From: Bacteroidota bacterium
GTDB lineage: Bacteria; Bacteroidota; Bacteroidia; UBA8524
Assembly (NCBI GenBank): GCA_016124735.1
Contig: WGMZ01000038.1
Coordinates: forward strand, 1-64,000
Direction: 5' to 3'
DNA: 64,000 bases
The notes under the pieces were generated by a model. That model was not told the origin of the DNA. It worked only from the letters and a program-made list of their open reading frames with translations, and did not search any database. Positions 1 to 7,725 of the stretch are shown here, in pieces. The translations under genes were made by a program, and so were the position numbers. Numbering within the stretch: position 1 is the first letter of the stretch; every line of letters starts with the position of its first letter.

Positions 1-174
1 AACATCATACAACCAAACAAAAACCAGATATCCGATTCTTTGAATCATTCAATAAAAAAGTAGCCTGAAATTATGAATATCTCTCTCTAATATTAACTTA
101 GCTTTGCTATCCCAGTGGTTTAATATTGGGGAGTGTTACAAAATACCTTCAATTCAGATAGAAATATTTCAATT

Positions 175-204
175 AAAAGCACCGTACCTTGCGGTGCTTT
201 TTTT
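175..204 (+). terminator. Rho-independent terminator of an upstream gene
   Basis: A 10-bp perfect stem (175-184 with 192-201) encloses a 7-nt loop and ends in a run of T. It lies directly before the ATG at 205, so it ends transcription arriving from the left edge and shows that the reading frame upstream of 205 is not translated. Bases 1-174 hold no gene that I can support. Confidence 0.8.
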
Positions 205-894
205 ATGCCCACCCTCCATCTCATACCTTCCCCAATCAGCAAACTGATTGAATTGCCTGCGTTTGTCGAAGAGCTCCGCTGGATCATTGTCGAAAACCTG
301 AGAGAAGCAAGACGCTTTCTTCGTGCTAATTTTTCGAGCTTCCCTATCGATGAATGCCATTTTCTTGAGATCAATAAGAATACTCTCAACCTAAATGATA
401 TTTCTCGTTTTCTGAAAAAGGCTCAGGAGAAAAATCAGGATATCGGACTTCTATCTGATGCCGGTGTTCCATGTGTGGCAGATCCTGGCTCTGAAGTAGT
501 TCGGATCGCTCACCAATTGGGCTTTAAAGTGCATCCCCTCATTGGCCCTTCCTCCATCCTTTTAGCACTTATGGCATCTGGTTTCAACGGACAACAGTTC
601 GCTTTTCACGGGTACTTACCCATTCCTGAAAACGAACAAATAAACAGAATCATGCATCTCGAAGCTGAATCATCCAAACGTACTATGACGCAAATTTTTA
701 TTGAAACCCCCTATCGAAATAATGCGTTACTGGAGCGTCTTCTTAAAACCTTAAATCCCTCAACCCGATTATGCGTCGCCGCCGATATCCAGTCGGCAAC
801 AGAAGAAATTGTGAGCAAAACAGTTCGGGATTGGCAGCATGTCAAATACAACTTCCATAAACGCCCGGCCGTTTTTCTGCTCTATGCCGGATGA
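205..894 (+). CDS. SAM-dependent methyltransferase, RsmI-like (tetrapyrrole methylase fold)
   Basis: This 229-residue protein belongs to the tetrapyrrole (corrin/porphyrin) methylase superfamily and is closest to RsmI, which 2'-O-methylates C1402 of 16S rRNA. The diagnostic stretch is visible at about residues 85-135: GLLSDAGVPCVADPG, then PLIGPSSILLALMASG and the F-x-F-H-G-Y-L-P block. It is shorter than classical RsmI (about 280 residues), lacking the C-terminal extension, as is common in a second Bacteroidota paralogue. The ATG at 205 is chosen because upstream in-frame codons fall inside a terminator hairpin. Exact substrate is inferred, not shown. Confidence 0.8.
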   Translation: MPTLHLIPSPISKLIELPAFVEELRWIIVENLREARRFLRANFSSFPIDECHFLEINKNTLNLNDISRFLKKAQEKNQDIGLLSDAGVPCVADPGSEVVRIAHQLGFKVHPLIGPSSILLALMASGFNGQQFAFHGYLPIPENEQINRIMHLEAESSKRTMTQIFIETPYRNNALLERLLKTLNPSTRLCVAADIQSATEEIVSKTVRDWQHVKYNFHKRPAVFLLYAG

Positions 895-926
895 TTTGCT
901 TTTTTAATTCGCATATTCTACCTTTG
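895..926 (+). promoter_or_regulatory. Bacteroidota-type promoter of the tetR gene
   Basis: TTTG at 895-898 and TACCTTTG at 919-926 are separated by 20 bp. This matches the -33 TTTG / -7 TAnnTTTG consensus of the Bacteroidota primary sigma factor. The -7 box runs directly into the palindrome at 925-944, so a bound repressor would cover the start of transcription. Confidence 0.6.
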
Positions 927-944
927 ACTAACATCTGTTAGTCA
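925..944. promoter_or_regulatory. Palindromic operator, probable TetR autoregulatory site
   Basis: TGACTAAC and GTTAGTCA form a perfect 8+8 bp inverted repeat around the spacer ATCT. The last base is the A of the tetR start codon, and the left end overlaps the -7 box. Length and symmetry suit a dimeric TetR-family repressor, so autorepression is the natural reading. Whether the same site also controls paaA by read-through is inference. Confidence 0.65.
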
Positions 945-1534
945 TGCCAACACGTTTTACCAACAGGAAAGATCAGATTGTTCAGATAGCCGCGGAACTT
1001 TTCAGCAAGAAAGGTTACAGTGCCACTTCCATGCGCGACATCGCCGAACACATGAAAATGGAAGCGGCCAGCCTCTATAACCACATCTCTTCCAAAGAAG
1101 ATATCCTGCATACCATCTGTTTTACGACAGCAGATCGCTTCATCAATGCAATTGACGAGGTAAACGACATCTATTTTAACGGGGAAGAGAAATTGAGAAT
1201 GGCCGTTAAGAATCATATTCAAATTCTGACAGACAACATGGCCGAAGCACAGGTCTTTCTGCGCGAATGGCGTCATCTCAACGAAGAGAATATTCAGGCT
1301 TTTATTCAGTTGAGGGACCGATACGAAAAGGGCATTCAATCTATCCTTCAAACCGGAATCGATGAAAACGTATTCCAGGAAGTCGATAAGAAATTCGCTA
1401 CATTGAATATCCTGTCATCCGTAAATTGGATCGTGGAATGGTACCGTCCAGACGGGAACATGAGTCCGGAAGAAATTGCCGACAAAATCAGCGACTTCCT
1501 CCTGACAGGCTTACACAAAAAACAACCTTTTTAA
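944..1534 (+). CDS. TetR/AcrR family transcriptional regulator
   Basis: A 196-residue regulator. Residues about 8-55 form the TetR DNA-binding domain: IVQIAAELFSKKGYSATSMRDIAEHM, followed by the AASLYNHISSKEDIL recognition-helix region. The C-terminal part is an all-helical ligand and dimer domain of normal length. It starts within the palindrome at 925-944 and is followed 10 bp later by paaA, so the two are probably cotranscribed. By analogy with PaaR regulators, which bind phenylacetyl-CoA, it may sense that CoA ester. That ligand is inferred from the neighbour only. Confidence 0.88.
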   Translation: MPTRFTNRKDQIVQIAAELFSKKGYSATSMRDIAEHMKMEAASLYNHISSKEDILHTICFTTADRFINAIDEVNDIYFNGEEKLRMAVKNHIQILTDNMAEAQVFLREWRHLNEENIQAFIQLRDRYEKGIQSILQTGIDENVFQEVDKKFATLNILSSVNWIVEWYRPDGNMSPEEIADKISDFLLTGLHKKQPF

Positions 1535-1544
1535 TTAATAAATC

Positions 1545-2531
1545 ATGTACGGAAACGCCTATATCGATCCGGATGCGAAACCTGAAACGCAGGACGTCGA
1601 CGATCCAAAGAAACTCGAAGAGTTTGAGGCACGCATTGCTGCCGGCGAAAAAATTGAGCCGAAAGACTGGATGCCCGCCGAATACCGCAAGCAGTTGATT
1701 CGAATGATTGAGCAACATGCTCATTCCGAAATTATCGGAGCATTACCGGAAGGCACCTGGATTACCCGGGCTCCCGGATTCCGTCGAAAATTGGCGCTCA
1801 TGGCCAAAGTTCAGGATGAAATTGGCCACGCCCAATTGTTGTACAGTGCCGCCGAAACCCTTGGAAAATCACGTGAGGACATGATCAATGATCTCATCAG
1901 CGGTAAATCCAAATACTCCAATGTTTTTAATTACCCGGCATACACCTGGGGTGATACCGCTGTGATTGCCTGGTTGATAGACGCCGGCGCCATCGTGAAT
2001 CAGGTGGCAAATTCAAAAGGTTCGTACGGCCCCTATTGCCGCGCACTAGAACGAATTTGCGCAGAGGAGTCATTCCACCTGAAATATGGTCACGACAACG
2101 TGGTATACCTTGCCACGGGGACAAAAACACAACGTCAATTGGTGCAGGAAGCACTCACTCGCTGGTGGCCTCCCATCATGCATTTCTTTGGACCGCCCGA
2201 TAAGATGTCAGTCCATACAGAAAAACTGATGAAGTGGAAAGTAAAAATGGCGACCAACGACGACATGCGCCAGCAGTTCCTGAATATGTACGTTCCGAAA
2301 ATTTGGGACCTTGGACTCGAACTCCCTGATCCCAAACTCAGAAAGAACGAACAAACCGGACTTTGGGAATATACCGAACCTGATTGGGATGAATTCAAAA
2401 GGGTAATCAATGGAGATGGTCCTTTGAACAAAGAACGTCTTGCTGTTCGCAAAATGGCAGAAGAGCGCGGACGTTGGGTTCGGAAAGCATTAATGAATAA
2501 AAATGCACAGTATGTAACACCTTTGGCTTAA
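1545..2531 (+). CDS. paaA: 1,2-phenylacetyl-CoA epoxidase, subunit PaaA
   Basis: PaaA is the catalytic di-iron subunit of the multicomponent PaaABCE oxygenase, which turns phenylacetyl-CoA into its ring-1,2-epoxide, the committed step of aerobic phenylacetate breakdown. The 328-residue length is normal for PaaA. The ferritin-like iron-binding motifs are present: a DEIGHAQ motif near residue 90 and [10 protein letters not shown] near residue 175. It is oddly alone: paaB, paaC, paaD and paaE, usually in one operon with it, are absent here, and a strong terminator lies 130 bp downstream. The remaining subunits must be elsewhere, or this copy serves another role. Confidence 0.92.
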   Translation: MYGNAYIDPDAKPETQDVDDPKKLEEFEARIAAGEKIEPKDWMPAEYRKQLIRMIEQHAHSEIIGALPEGTWITRAPGFRRKLALMAKVQDEIGHAQLLYSAAETLGKSREDMINDLISGKSKYSNVFNYPAYTWGDTAVIAWLIDAGAIVNQVANSKGSYGPYCRALERICAEESFHLKYGHDNVVYLATGTKTQRQLVQEALTRWWPPIMHFFGPPDKMSVHTEKLMKWKVKMATNDDMRQQFLNMYVPKIWDLGLELPDPKLRKNEQTGLWEYTEPDWDEFKRVINGDGPLNKERLAVRKMAEERGRWVRKALMNKNAQYVTPLA

Positions 2532-2692
2532 TGTTTTCAAAAAAGAAAATAATCGTGTTTCTAATCATATTGATTGTAAACATCATAGTCATACTGAGCT
2601 TTATCTTCCTCACGAAAAAGATCAGGGAAGATGATCATCTGAAATTAAACTACCTTGAAATCCCTGCCTCCGGCGGGGATTTTTTATTTTAG
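2531..2692 (+). CDS. Possible small single-pass membrane protein
   Basis: A 53-codon frame whose ATG overlaps the paaA stop (TAATG), an arrangement that allows translational coupling. The product starts MFSKKK, has one strongly hydrophobic segment at about residues 7-28, then a basic and acidic tail (TKKIREDD). That is a typical N-in small membrane protein layout. The final dozen codons lie in a transcription terminator hairpin, so the tail sequence may not be selected for. I do not recognise a family. It could be a chance frame, although the charge pattern and coupling argue for a real peptide. Confidence 0.45.
   Translation: MFSKKKIIVFLIILIVNIIVILSFIFLTKKIREDDHLKLNYLEIPASGGDFLF
2658..2690 (+). 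terminator. Rho-independent terminator after paaA
   Basis: A 10-bp stem (2659-2668 with 2672-2681, one G-T pair) with a 3-nt loop is followed by a T-rich run to 2690. It ends the tetR-paaA transcription unit. Confidence 0.85.
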
Positions 2693-2763
2693 TGCATGGT
2701 GCAACCATTTTCCCGACCATTTTCGTTGGTAAGGAAATGAACCGAACCGGTTACTATATTGGT

Positions 2764-3321
2764 ATGACTGAAAAAGAGCTAATCCAGGGATGCAAAGAAA
2801 ATAAGAGGTTGCATCAGGAAGCCCTCTACCGCAAGTATTCCAGAAAGCTTTTTGGAATATGCCTGCGTTATGCCAATTCAGAAATGGAAGCCGAAGACAC
2901 CATGCAGGAGGTTTTCATCCGCATCTTCACAAAAATCGGACAGTACAAAGAAGGAGGCTCCTTTGAAGGGTGGCTCAACCGAGTATGTGTGAACCATGCA
3001 ATTGAAGTCTACCGAAGAAATAAAAGACTCGTATTCATTGAATCTTATGAAGGTGACTACGAGGAAAGTTATGACACCCGCCTACTTGAAAAATTAGGAG
3101 CAGATGAGATTACTCAATTAATTAATACCATGCCCGAAGGCTATCGAATGGTGTTCAACCTGTATGCTATTGAAGGGTATACACATAAAGATATTGGCGA
3201 GATAATGGGAATCTCCGAAGGAACGAGTAAATCTCAGTTCTCCCGGGCCAAAGGTCATCTCGTAAAACTATTAGCAAAACAACTGAATATTAGAAAGGAG
3301 GATTCCAATGCAGGAGCGTGA
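2764..3321 (+). CDS. ECF-type RNA polymerase sigma factor (module A)
   Basis: A 185-residue sigma-70 family ECF factor. Region 2 is visible in LYRKYSRKLFGICLRYANSEMEAEDTMQEVFIRIF, and region 4 in the helix-turn-helix GYTHKDIGEIMGISEGTSKSQFSRAK near the C terminus. Both ATG 2764 and ATG 2737 are possible starts; 2764 gives the usual ECF N terminus, while 2737 sits just after an AAGGA. The downstream gene overlaps by 14 nt and encodes a membrane-anchored protein that is probably its anti-sigma factor. It is similar in sequence and context to the sigma gene at 35935. Confidence 0.9.
   Translation: MTEKELIQGCKENKRLHQEALYRKYSRKLFGICLRYANSEMEAEDTMQEVFIRIFTKIGQYKEGGSFEGWLNRVCVNHAIEVYRRNKRLVFIESYEGDYEESYDTRLLEKLGADEITQLINTMPEGYRMVFNLYAIEGYTHKDIGEIMGISEGTSKSQFSRAKGHLVKLLAKQLNIRKEDSNAGA
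3294..3301 (+). promoter_or_regulatory. Strong Shine-Dalgarno sequence fixing the start at 3308
   Basis: AAAGGAGG lies 6 nt before the ATG at 3308 and inside the 3' end of the sigma gene. Such a strong site is unusual in this window, where most genes have none. It favours the overlapping ATG at 3308 over the one at 3323. Confidence 0.6.
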
Positions 3322-4735
3322 TATGGAAGATATTTTCCGCGATAAATTGAAAGGATTTGAGGCGGAACACGGAGATCGATGGGATCAAATTTCCGCAGCG
3401 CTTCCACCCGAAGAAAAGAAACGGAGATTTCTCTGGATCTGGTTTAGCGGAGCCGGACTGGCAATTGCAGGATTTGTTTTGCTTTCACTTTATTTCTTAA
3501 ATCCATCTAAGCCAATAAATCTTAGCTCATCTGAAAATAATACTTCAAAGAGTCAGACATTAAATAGTAACAGCGGTCCATCACCAGCAAATGCCCAGGA
3601 GGATGAATCCAGCGAATTGACTAATCAAGCCCCTTTAAAAAGAAGTGAGCCTGTTGAAACGAATCATCAGACCAGTCAGCCATCTGAGAAGAAGGCAAGT
3701 AAATTAAAGCAAGCTGCAAAATCTTATACTCCTCCGACTAAGGATAAAGATTTACCAAAACAGAATTCCTCTGATAATAATGGAATGGAAGAAAATCGCA
3801 ATCCAGTTCCAAATGATAAGCCAATACCCTTCGATCTTAAACCGCTCGAACCAAGTGTGGAATTTCTGGCAATGGCCCATCCAAGCTTTAAAGAAGATAC
3901 AGCAGATGCACGTCTTCCCAAGCAAGTCAATAGAACGTCACATCCTACCGTTAAGAAGCTAAAGTCGGATGAGGAAGATTTAGGAAAGTGGAGCATTGGA
4001 ATTGGTGGAGGAGTGTATCAAACCAAATTCAAGCAACAAATGCCAGGGAATAAAGGCAGCAGCCAAATTGCTCAGGATGGTTACATTGAAAAGAATAAAT
4101 CCCTCAGAGAGCAAATATTTACCCCTGGCATAACTACCACCGAGAATATCTGGCTTAGATACCAGGCAAACTCCTGGTTGAGTTTTCAAACCGGAATCTC
4201 CATGATGCAAAGCACGCAAAATCTATCTTTTAACGTGATTGGACCCTCTTACGATAAATGGAAAGCGCCTCAGGATTTTAATGAAGGGGCTGTATTTAGC
4301 GGTAGTAATTCCTATCTGTTCCCAAGTGATTCTATTGTTGCCGGAAATCAGTACACAGCCAAAAGCCAATATTTTATGCGGGAAGTTCCCTTCAGCATTT
4401 TTCTGAACCAAAAGCTTGGGAAAAAATGGGGACTTAATTTTGAATTGGGCGCAAGTTATCGCTGGGTTACTTCAGCCAGTGTTTATATGCCGGACATCGA
4501 TAATGTCGGAATGCTGTATCTTCAGGGAGCAGACAGTTACCCCGGTATTCGCTCTACATGGAACCTCCATAGCAGTTTTGGATTCTATTGTCAACTAAAC
4601 AATTACTTCCGCCTGGATGTGGCCCCAAGAATGAGTTATTCGCTTCAATCCAATATTCGGTATTCGCGCTTCGTACAGCAATACCAAAGAAATTGGGGAG
4701 TTGAACTACGCATAAGCAGAAAGCTAGGTTTCTGA
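3308..4735 (+). CDS. Putative dual membrane-spanning anti-sigma factor (TM helix plus C-terminal beta-barrel)
   Basis: This 475-residue protein has three parts. A cytoplasmic stretch of about 40 residues carries a DRWDQI motif. One transmembrane helix (about 41-64) follows. A long Ser/Asn/Lys/Pro-rich linker (about 65-220) leads to a C-terminal region rich in alternating aromatic beta strands resembling a small outer-membrane barrel, ending in ISRKLGF. It overlaps the ECF sigma gene and has its own strong ribosome-binding site. The layout fits the Dma-type anti-sigma factors reported in Bacteroides, thought to link inner and outer membranes. The anti-sigma role is inferred from context. The same architecture recurs at 36482. 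Confidence 0.65.
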   Translation: MQERDMEDIFRDKLKGFEAEHGDRWDQISAALPPEEKKRRFLWIWFSGAGLAIAGFVLLSLYFLNPSKPINLSSSENNTSKSQTLNSNSGPSPANAQEDESSELTNQAPLKRSEPVETNHQTSQPSEKKASKLKQAAKSYTPPTKDKDLPKQNSSDNNGMEENRNPVPNDKPIPFDLKPLEPSVEFLAMAHPSFKEDTADARLPKQVNRTSHPTVKKLKSDEEDLGKWSIGIGGGVYQTKFKQQMPGNKGSSQIAQDGYIEKNKSLREQIFTPGITTTENIWLRYQANSWLSFQTGISMMQSTQNLSFNVIGPSYDKWKAPQDFNEGAVFSGSNSYLFPSDSIVAGNQYTAKSQYFMREVPFSIFLNQKLGKKWGLNFELGASYRWVTSASVYMPDIDNVGMLYLQGADSYPGIRSTWNLHSSFGFYCQLNNYFRLDVAPRMSYSLQSNIRYSRFVQQYQRNWGVELRISRKLGF

Positions 4736-4781
4736 TAAATAAATGATAGCCCTCAAGTAGCACTAATACCGGCAGGATTCT

Positions 4782-4789
4782 TATTTTTG
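4782..4789 (+). promoter_or_regulatory. -7 promoter box of the E2 gene
   Basis: TATTTTTG matches TAnnTTTG and ends 16 nt before the ATG at 4806. No clear -33 TTTG is seen. Confidence 0.4.
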
Positions 4790-4805
4790 CGGAAACTTTT
4801 TATCC

Positions 4806-6026
4806 ATGGCTTTAGAAATAAAAGTACCTGCTGTAGGTGAATCTATCACCGAAGTAACCGTTTCCCAGTGGCTTAAAAATGATGGCGACTATGTGGAAAT
4901 GGATGAAGTAATCTGCGAACTCGAATCCGACAAAGCAACATTTGAGTTGAATGCAGAGGCTTCAGGTGTTCTTAAAACCATGGCCGGAGAAGGCGATACC
5001 ATCGAGGTTGGTGCTGTCATCTGTAGCATCGATACTGACGCCTCAGCTCCTGCATCCACTGCTCCGGAAAAATCAGAAGAAAAAGCGGCAGTAATAGAAG
5101 AGAAAGCAGCTCCTGCCAAAGAATCTACCCCGGCAAACAGCAATTATGCAAGTGGCACTCCTTCGCCTGCTGCAGGTAAAATACTCACAGAAAAAGGAAT
5201 CGATCCTGCCTCTGTTAACGGAACCGGTAAAGATGGCCGTATCACCAAAGAAGATGCGCTAAATGCCAGTTCTCCAGCTAAATCTTCTAAAACAGAGACT
5301 CCTGCCGTTGCTCCTTCCGTCTTTGGTCGCGAAGTGCGGGAAGAGAAGATGTCTAACCTTCGTAAAACAGTTGCCAAGCGCTTGGTGTCTGCGAAGAATG
5401 AGACGGCGATGCTGACCACTTTCAATGAAGTAGACATGAAACCTATCATGGATATCCGGAAGAAATACAAAGAAGCTTTCAAAGAGAAACATGAAATCGG
5501 TCTTGGATTCATGTCGTTCTTTACCAAAGCAATTTGTGAAGCTTTGAAAGAATACCCTTCAGTAAATGCCTACATCAATGGAGAGAATATTGAGTTCCAT
5601 GATTATTGTGATATTTCCATTGCCGTTTCAGCTCCAAAAGGATTGGTGGTGCCGGTTATCCGTAATGCGGAAAGCCTGAGTTTGGCGGAGATTGAAAAAG
5701 AAGTTTCCCGACTGGCAGGAAAAGCCCGCGATAATAAGTTGAGTATTGAGGAGATGACTGGTGGAACCTTTACAATTACCAATGGGGGTGTATTTGGGTC
5801 CATGATGTCCACTCCAATCATCAATCCTCCACAAAGTGCCATTCTGGGTATGCACAACATTGTTGAGCGACCCATGGCAATCAATGGAGAGGTGGTTATT
5901 CGCCCAATGATGTATGTGGCTCTCTCTTACGACCACCGGATTATCGATGGGCGTGAAAGTGTAAGTTTCCTTGTGAAGGTGAAACAACTCCTCGAAGATC
6001 CTGTTCGTCTAATGCTGGGTGTCTAA
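4806..6026 (+). CDS. sucB: 2-oxoglutarate dehydrogenase E2, dihydrolipoamide succinyltransferase
   Basis: A 406-residue E2 that transfers the succinyl group to CoA in the TCA-cycle 2-oxoglutarate dehydrogenase complex. Domain order is: lipoyl domain (1-77, lipoyl-lysine K43 in ESDKATFEL), Ala/Pro/Glu-rich hinge, E1/E3-binding domain (about 118-155, [15 protein letters not shown]), then the catalytic domain with the DHRIIDG motif near the C terminus. The [22 protein letters not shown] start is typical of SucB rather than pyruvate or branched-chain E2. The E1 partner sucA is not adjacent. A second E2 gene, probably for another complex, lies at 33336. Confidence 0.93.
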   Translation: MALEIKVPAVGESITEVTVSQWLKNDGDYVEMDEVICELESDKATFELNAEASGVLKTMAGEGDTIEVGAVICSIDTDASAPASTAPEKSEEKAAVIEEKAAPAKESTPANSNYASGTPSPAAGKILTEKGIDPASVNGTGKDGRITKEDALNASSPAKSSKTETPAVAPSVFGREVREEKMSNLRKTVAKRLVSAKNETAMLTTFNEVDMKPIMDIRKKYKEAFKEKHEIGLGFMSFFTKAICEALKEYPSVNAYINGENIEFHDYCDISIAVSAPKGLVVPVIRNAESLSLAEIEKEVSRLAGKARDNKLSIEEMTGGTFTITNGGVFGSMMSTPIINPPQSAILGMHNIVERPMAINGEVVIRPMMYVALSYDHRIIDGRESVSFLVKVKQLLEDPVRLMLGV

Positions 6027-6080
6027 TTATTCCACTGATTTCTAGGAATATAATTCGCAATTTGTATCTTGCTAAATTAG

Positions 6081-6119
6081 CTACATATTAATCTAATGTC
6101 GCTACATTAACTACATTTG
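6081..6119 (+). promoter_or_regulatory. Promoter and repeated CTACAT motifs before the marR gene
   Basis: CTACAT occurs at 6081-6086, 6102-6107 and 6111-6116. The last overlaps TACATTTG (6112-6119), a match to the -7 box that ends only 3 nt before the ATG at 6123, so the transcript would be almost leaderless. The repeats may be operator half-sites for the MarR protein itself; this is inference. Confidence 0.4.
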
Positions 6120-6122
6120 CAT

Positions 6123-6602
6123 ATGCTTAGCATTGGAGAAGAAATCAAACAATCGAAATTTCGTAATGCACAGCACAAGACCGTGCTGAACATTCTGTTG
6201 ACTGCCAATACCATCTACGCAATCAATAACCGATATTTCAAACAATTCGGACTTTCCGGTGAACAGTACAATGTGCTTCGCATTCTTCGTGGGAACCACC
6301 CGGAAGCTTGCACGGTGTTGAGTATTCAGGAAAGAATGTTGGATAAAATGTCCAATGCAAGTCGTTTGGTAGACAAACTGGAAACCAAAGGTTTGCTCAC
6401 CCGAAAACAGTCGAAAGACGATCGTCGTCAGGTGGATGTGTGCATTACGAAAAAAGGTCTTCAGCTATTGGATGATATCTCCATTCCATTTGAAAAGATG
6501 GACCAGGCATTAAAATGTGTAAGTGAGGAAGAACTCAACCGGGTAAGTGATATTCTGGATGTGATTCGCGGCACTTACCGCCAACTCAGTGATAATCAAT
6601 AG
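6123..6602 (+). CDS. MarR family transcriptional regulator
   Basis: A 159-residue winged-helix regulator. The family pattern is clear: FGLSGEQYNVLRILRGN in the middle, SIQERMLDKMSNASRLVDKLETKGLLTRKQ as the recognition helix, then the wing KDDRRQVDVCITKKGLQLL. It is preceded by repeated CTACAT motifs that could be its own binding sites. MarR proteins of this type often respond to small phenolic ligands, but no target gene is evident here. Its 3' end overlaps that of nadD by 7 bp, tail to tail. Confidence 0.9.
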   Translation: MLSIGEEIKQSKFRNAQHKTVLNILLTANTIYAINNRYFKQFGLSGEQYNVLRILRGNHPEACTVLSIQERMLDKMSNASRLVDKLETKGLLTRKQSKDDRRQVDVCITKKGLQLLDDISIPFEKMDQALKCVSEEELNRVSDILDVIRGTYRQLSDNQ

Positions 6603-7165
6603 AGCTGATTTTCTTCGATATATGCCTTAACAGACTCTGGAACGAGATAGCGAACAGATTTTTTTGCCTGCAAGACTTCCCGAATAAATGTGGCCGAAAT
6701 ATTCAATACCGGCGCATCAAAGACCCGTACGTTTTTTCTGGCCTTCAAACTCTGATTGTCGCGCCCTTCCCGGTGATACACGAATAATTCGTAGCCTGTA
6801 ATGATTTCCTCAAAGCCCTTCCACTTATGTAGACCGGCCAAATTATCCGATCCCATGATGAGTATGAATTCCCTGTCGGGGTAGGTCTCTTTGAGATGAT
6901 GCAAGGTATGTATGGTAAATGAAGGCTTACTCAATCCAAACTCCACATCACTGGCCTTCAGCTTTTCATTGTCTTCCACAGCCAATCGAGCCATGGCAAG
7001 GCGGTGTTTCTCATCTGCCAGGGTATCGTGAATTTTAAAAGGATTTTGCGGCGATACCACGAACCATACTTCTTCCACTTCAGTAAACTGAAGCATATAA
7101 TTCGCAATAATCAAATGCCCGACATGAATCGGGTTAAATGAACCGAAAAATAAGCCTGTCTTCAT
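6596..7165 (-). CDS. nadD: Nicotinate-nucleotide adenylyltransferase
   Basis: NadD joins nicotinate mononucleotide and ATP to make deamido-NAD, the penultimate step of NAD synthesis, in the cytoplasm. The 189-residue protein begins with the nucleotidyltransferase motif GSFNPIHVGH and ends with ISATFIREVL, the ISSTxIR signature. Length is normal. Its ATG overlaps the gmk stop by 4 nt, placing it last in a yicC-gmk-nadD operon that is conserved in Bacteroidota. Confidence 0.95.
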   Translation of the reverse strand: MKTGLFFGSFNPIHVGHLIIANYMLQFTEVEEVWFVVSPQNPFKIHDTLADEKHRLAMARLAVEDNEKLKASDVEFGLSKPSFTIHTLHHLKETYPDREFILIMGSDNLAGLHKWKGFEEIITGYELFVYHREGRDNQSLKARKNVRVFDAPVLNISATFIREVLQAKKSVRYLVPESVKAYIEENQLY

Positions 7166-7725
7166 CCGTCAATAAATTTTCGGCATAATTCCATGGCGTC
7201 TTCCAAGGTCTTTTCCAGCTGGTCGTTCAGCAACACCTTGTCAAAATCTTTTTCAAAACGCATCTCCATGCCTGCTTTTTCAATTCGCTCGTTGAGCTTG
7301 TCCTCTGATTCAGTTGCACGCGCCCTTAATCTCGTTTCCAAAACTTTTAATGACGGTGGCTTTACAAATATTGAAAGAGCCTGATCGCCATAAATTTTCT
7401 TCAGATTGACTCCTCCCGCCACATCCACGTCAAAGAGCACCACTTTCCCCGCCTTCCACAAACGCTCAACTTCGCTTTTAAGCGTTCCATAGTAAAGACC
7501 ATTGTATACCTGCTCCCACTCCACAAATCCATCTTCTTTGATTCTCTTCTGAAATTCTTCAGTTGTAAGAAAGTAATAGTCGCTTCCATCATTTTCTCCC
7601 TGCCGCGGCAGGCGAGTTGTGGCAGAAACGGAGAAAGCAAGATCATCCCGATTTTTTAACAGGTGACGAACAACGGTAGTCTTTCCCGCACCGGAAGGGG
7701 CACTGAATATTATTACTTTATTCAT
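7162..7725 (-). CDS. gmk: Guanylate kinase
   Basis: This 187-residue enzyme phosphorylates GMP to GDP. The P-loop SAPSGAGKTT is at residues 8-17. The GMP-binding block follows (SATTRLPRQGENDGSDYYFL), and LFDVDVAGGVNLK corresponds to the CORE/LID region. The ATG at 7725 overlaps the yicC stop by one base. Translation probably proceeds by coupling along yicC-gmk-nadD. Confidence 0.96.
   Translation of the reverse strand: MNKVIIFSAPSGAGKTTVVRHLLKNRDDLAFSVSATTRLPRQGENDGSDYYFLTTEEFQKRIKEDGFVEWEQVYNGLYYGTLKSEVERLWKAGKVVLFDVDVAGGVNLKKIYGDQALSIFVKPPSLKVLETRLRARATESEDKLNERIEKAGMEMRFEKDFDKVLLNDQLEKTLEDAMELCRKFIDG

Noticed and set aside
1..174. Left edge of the window, checked for a gene end or tRNA
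   Set aside because: No convincing coding frame or cloverleaf; only the terminator at 175-204 shows that a gene probably lies further left.
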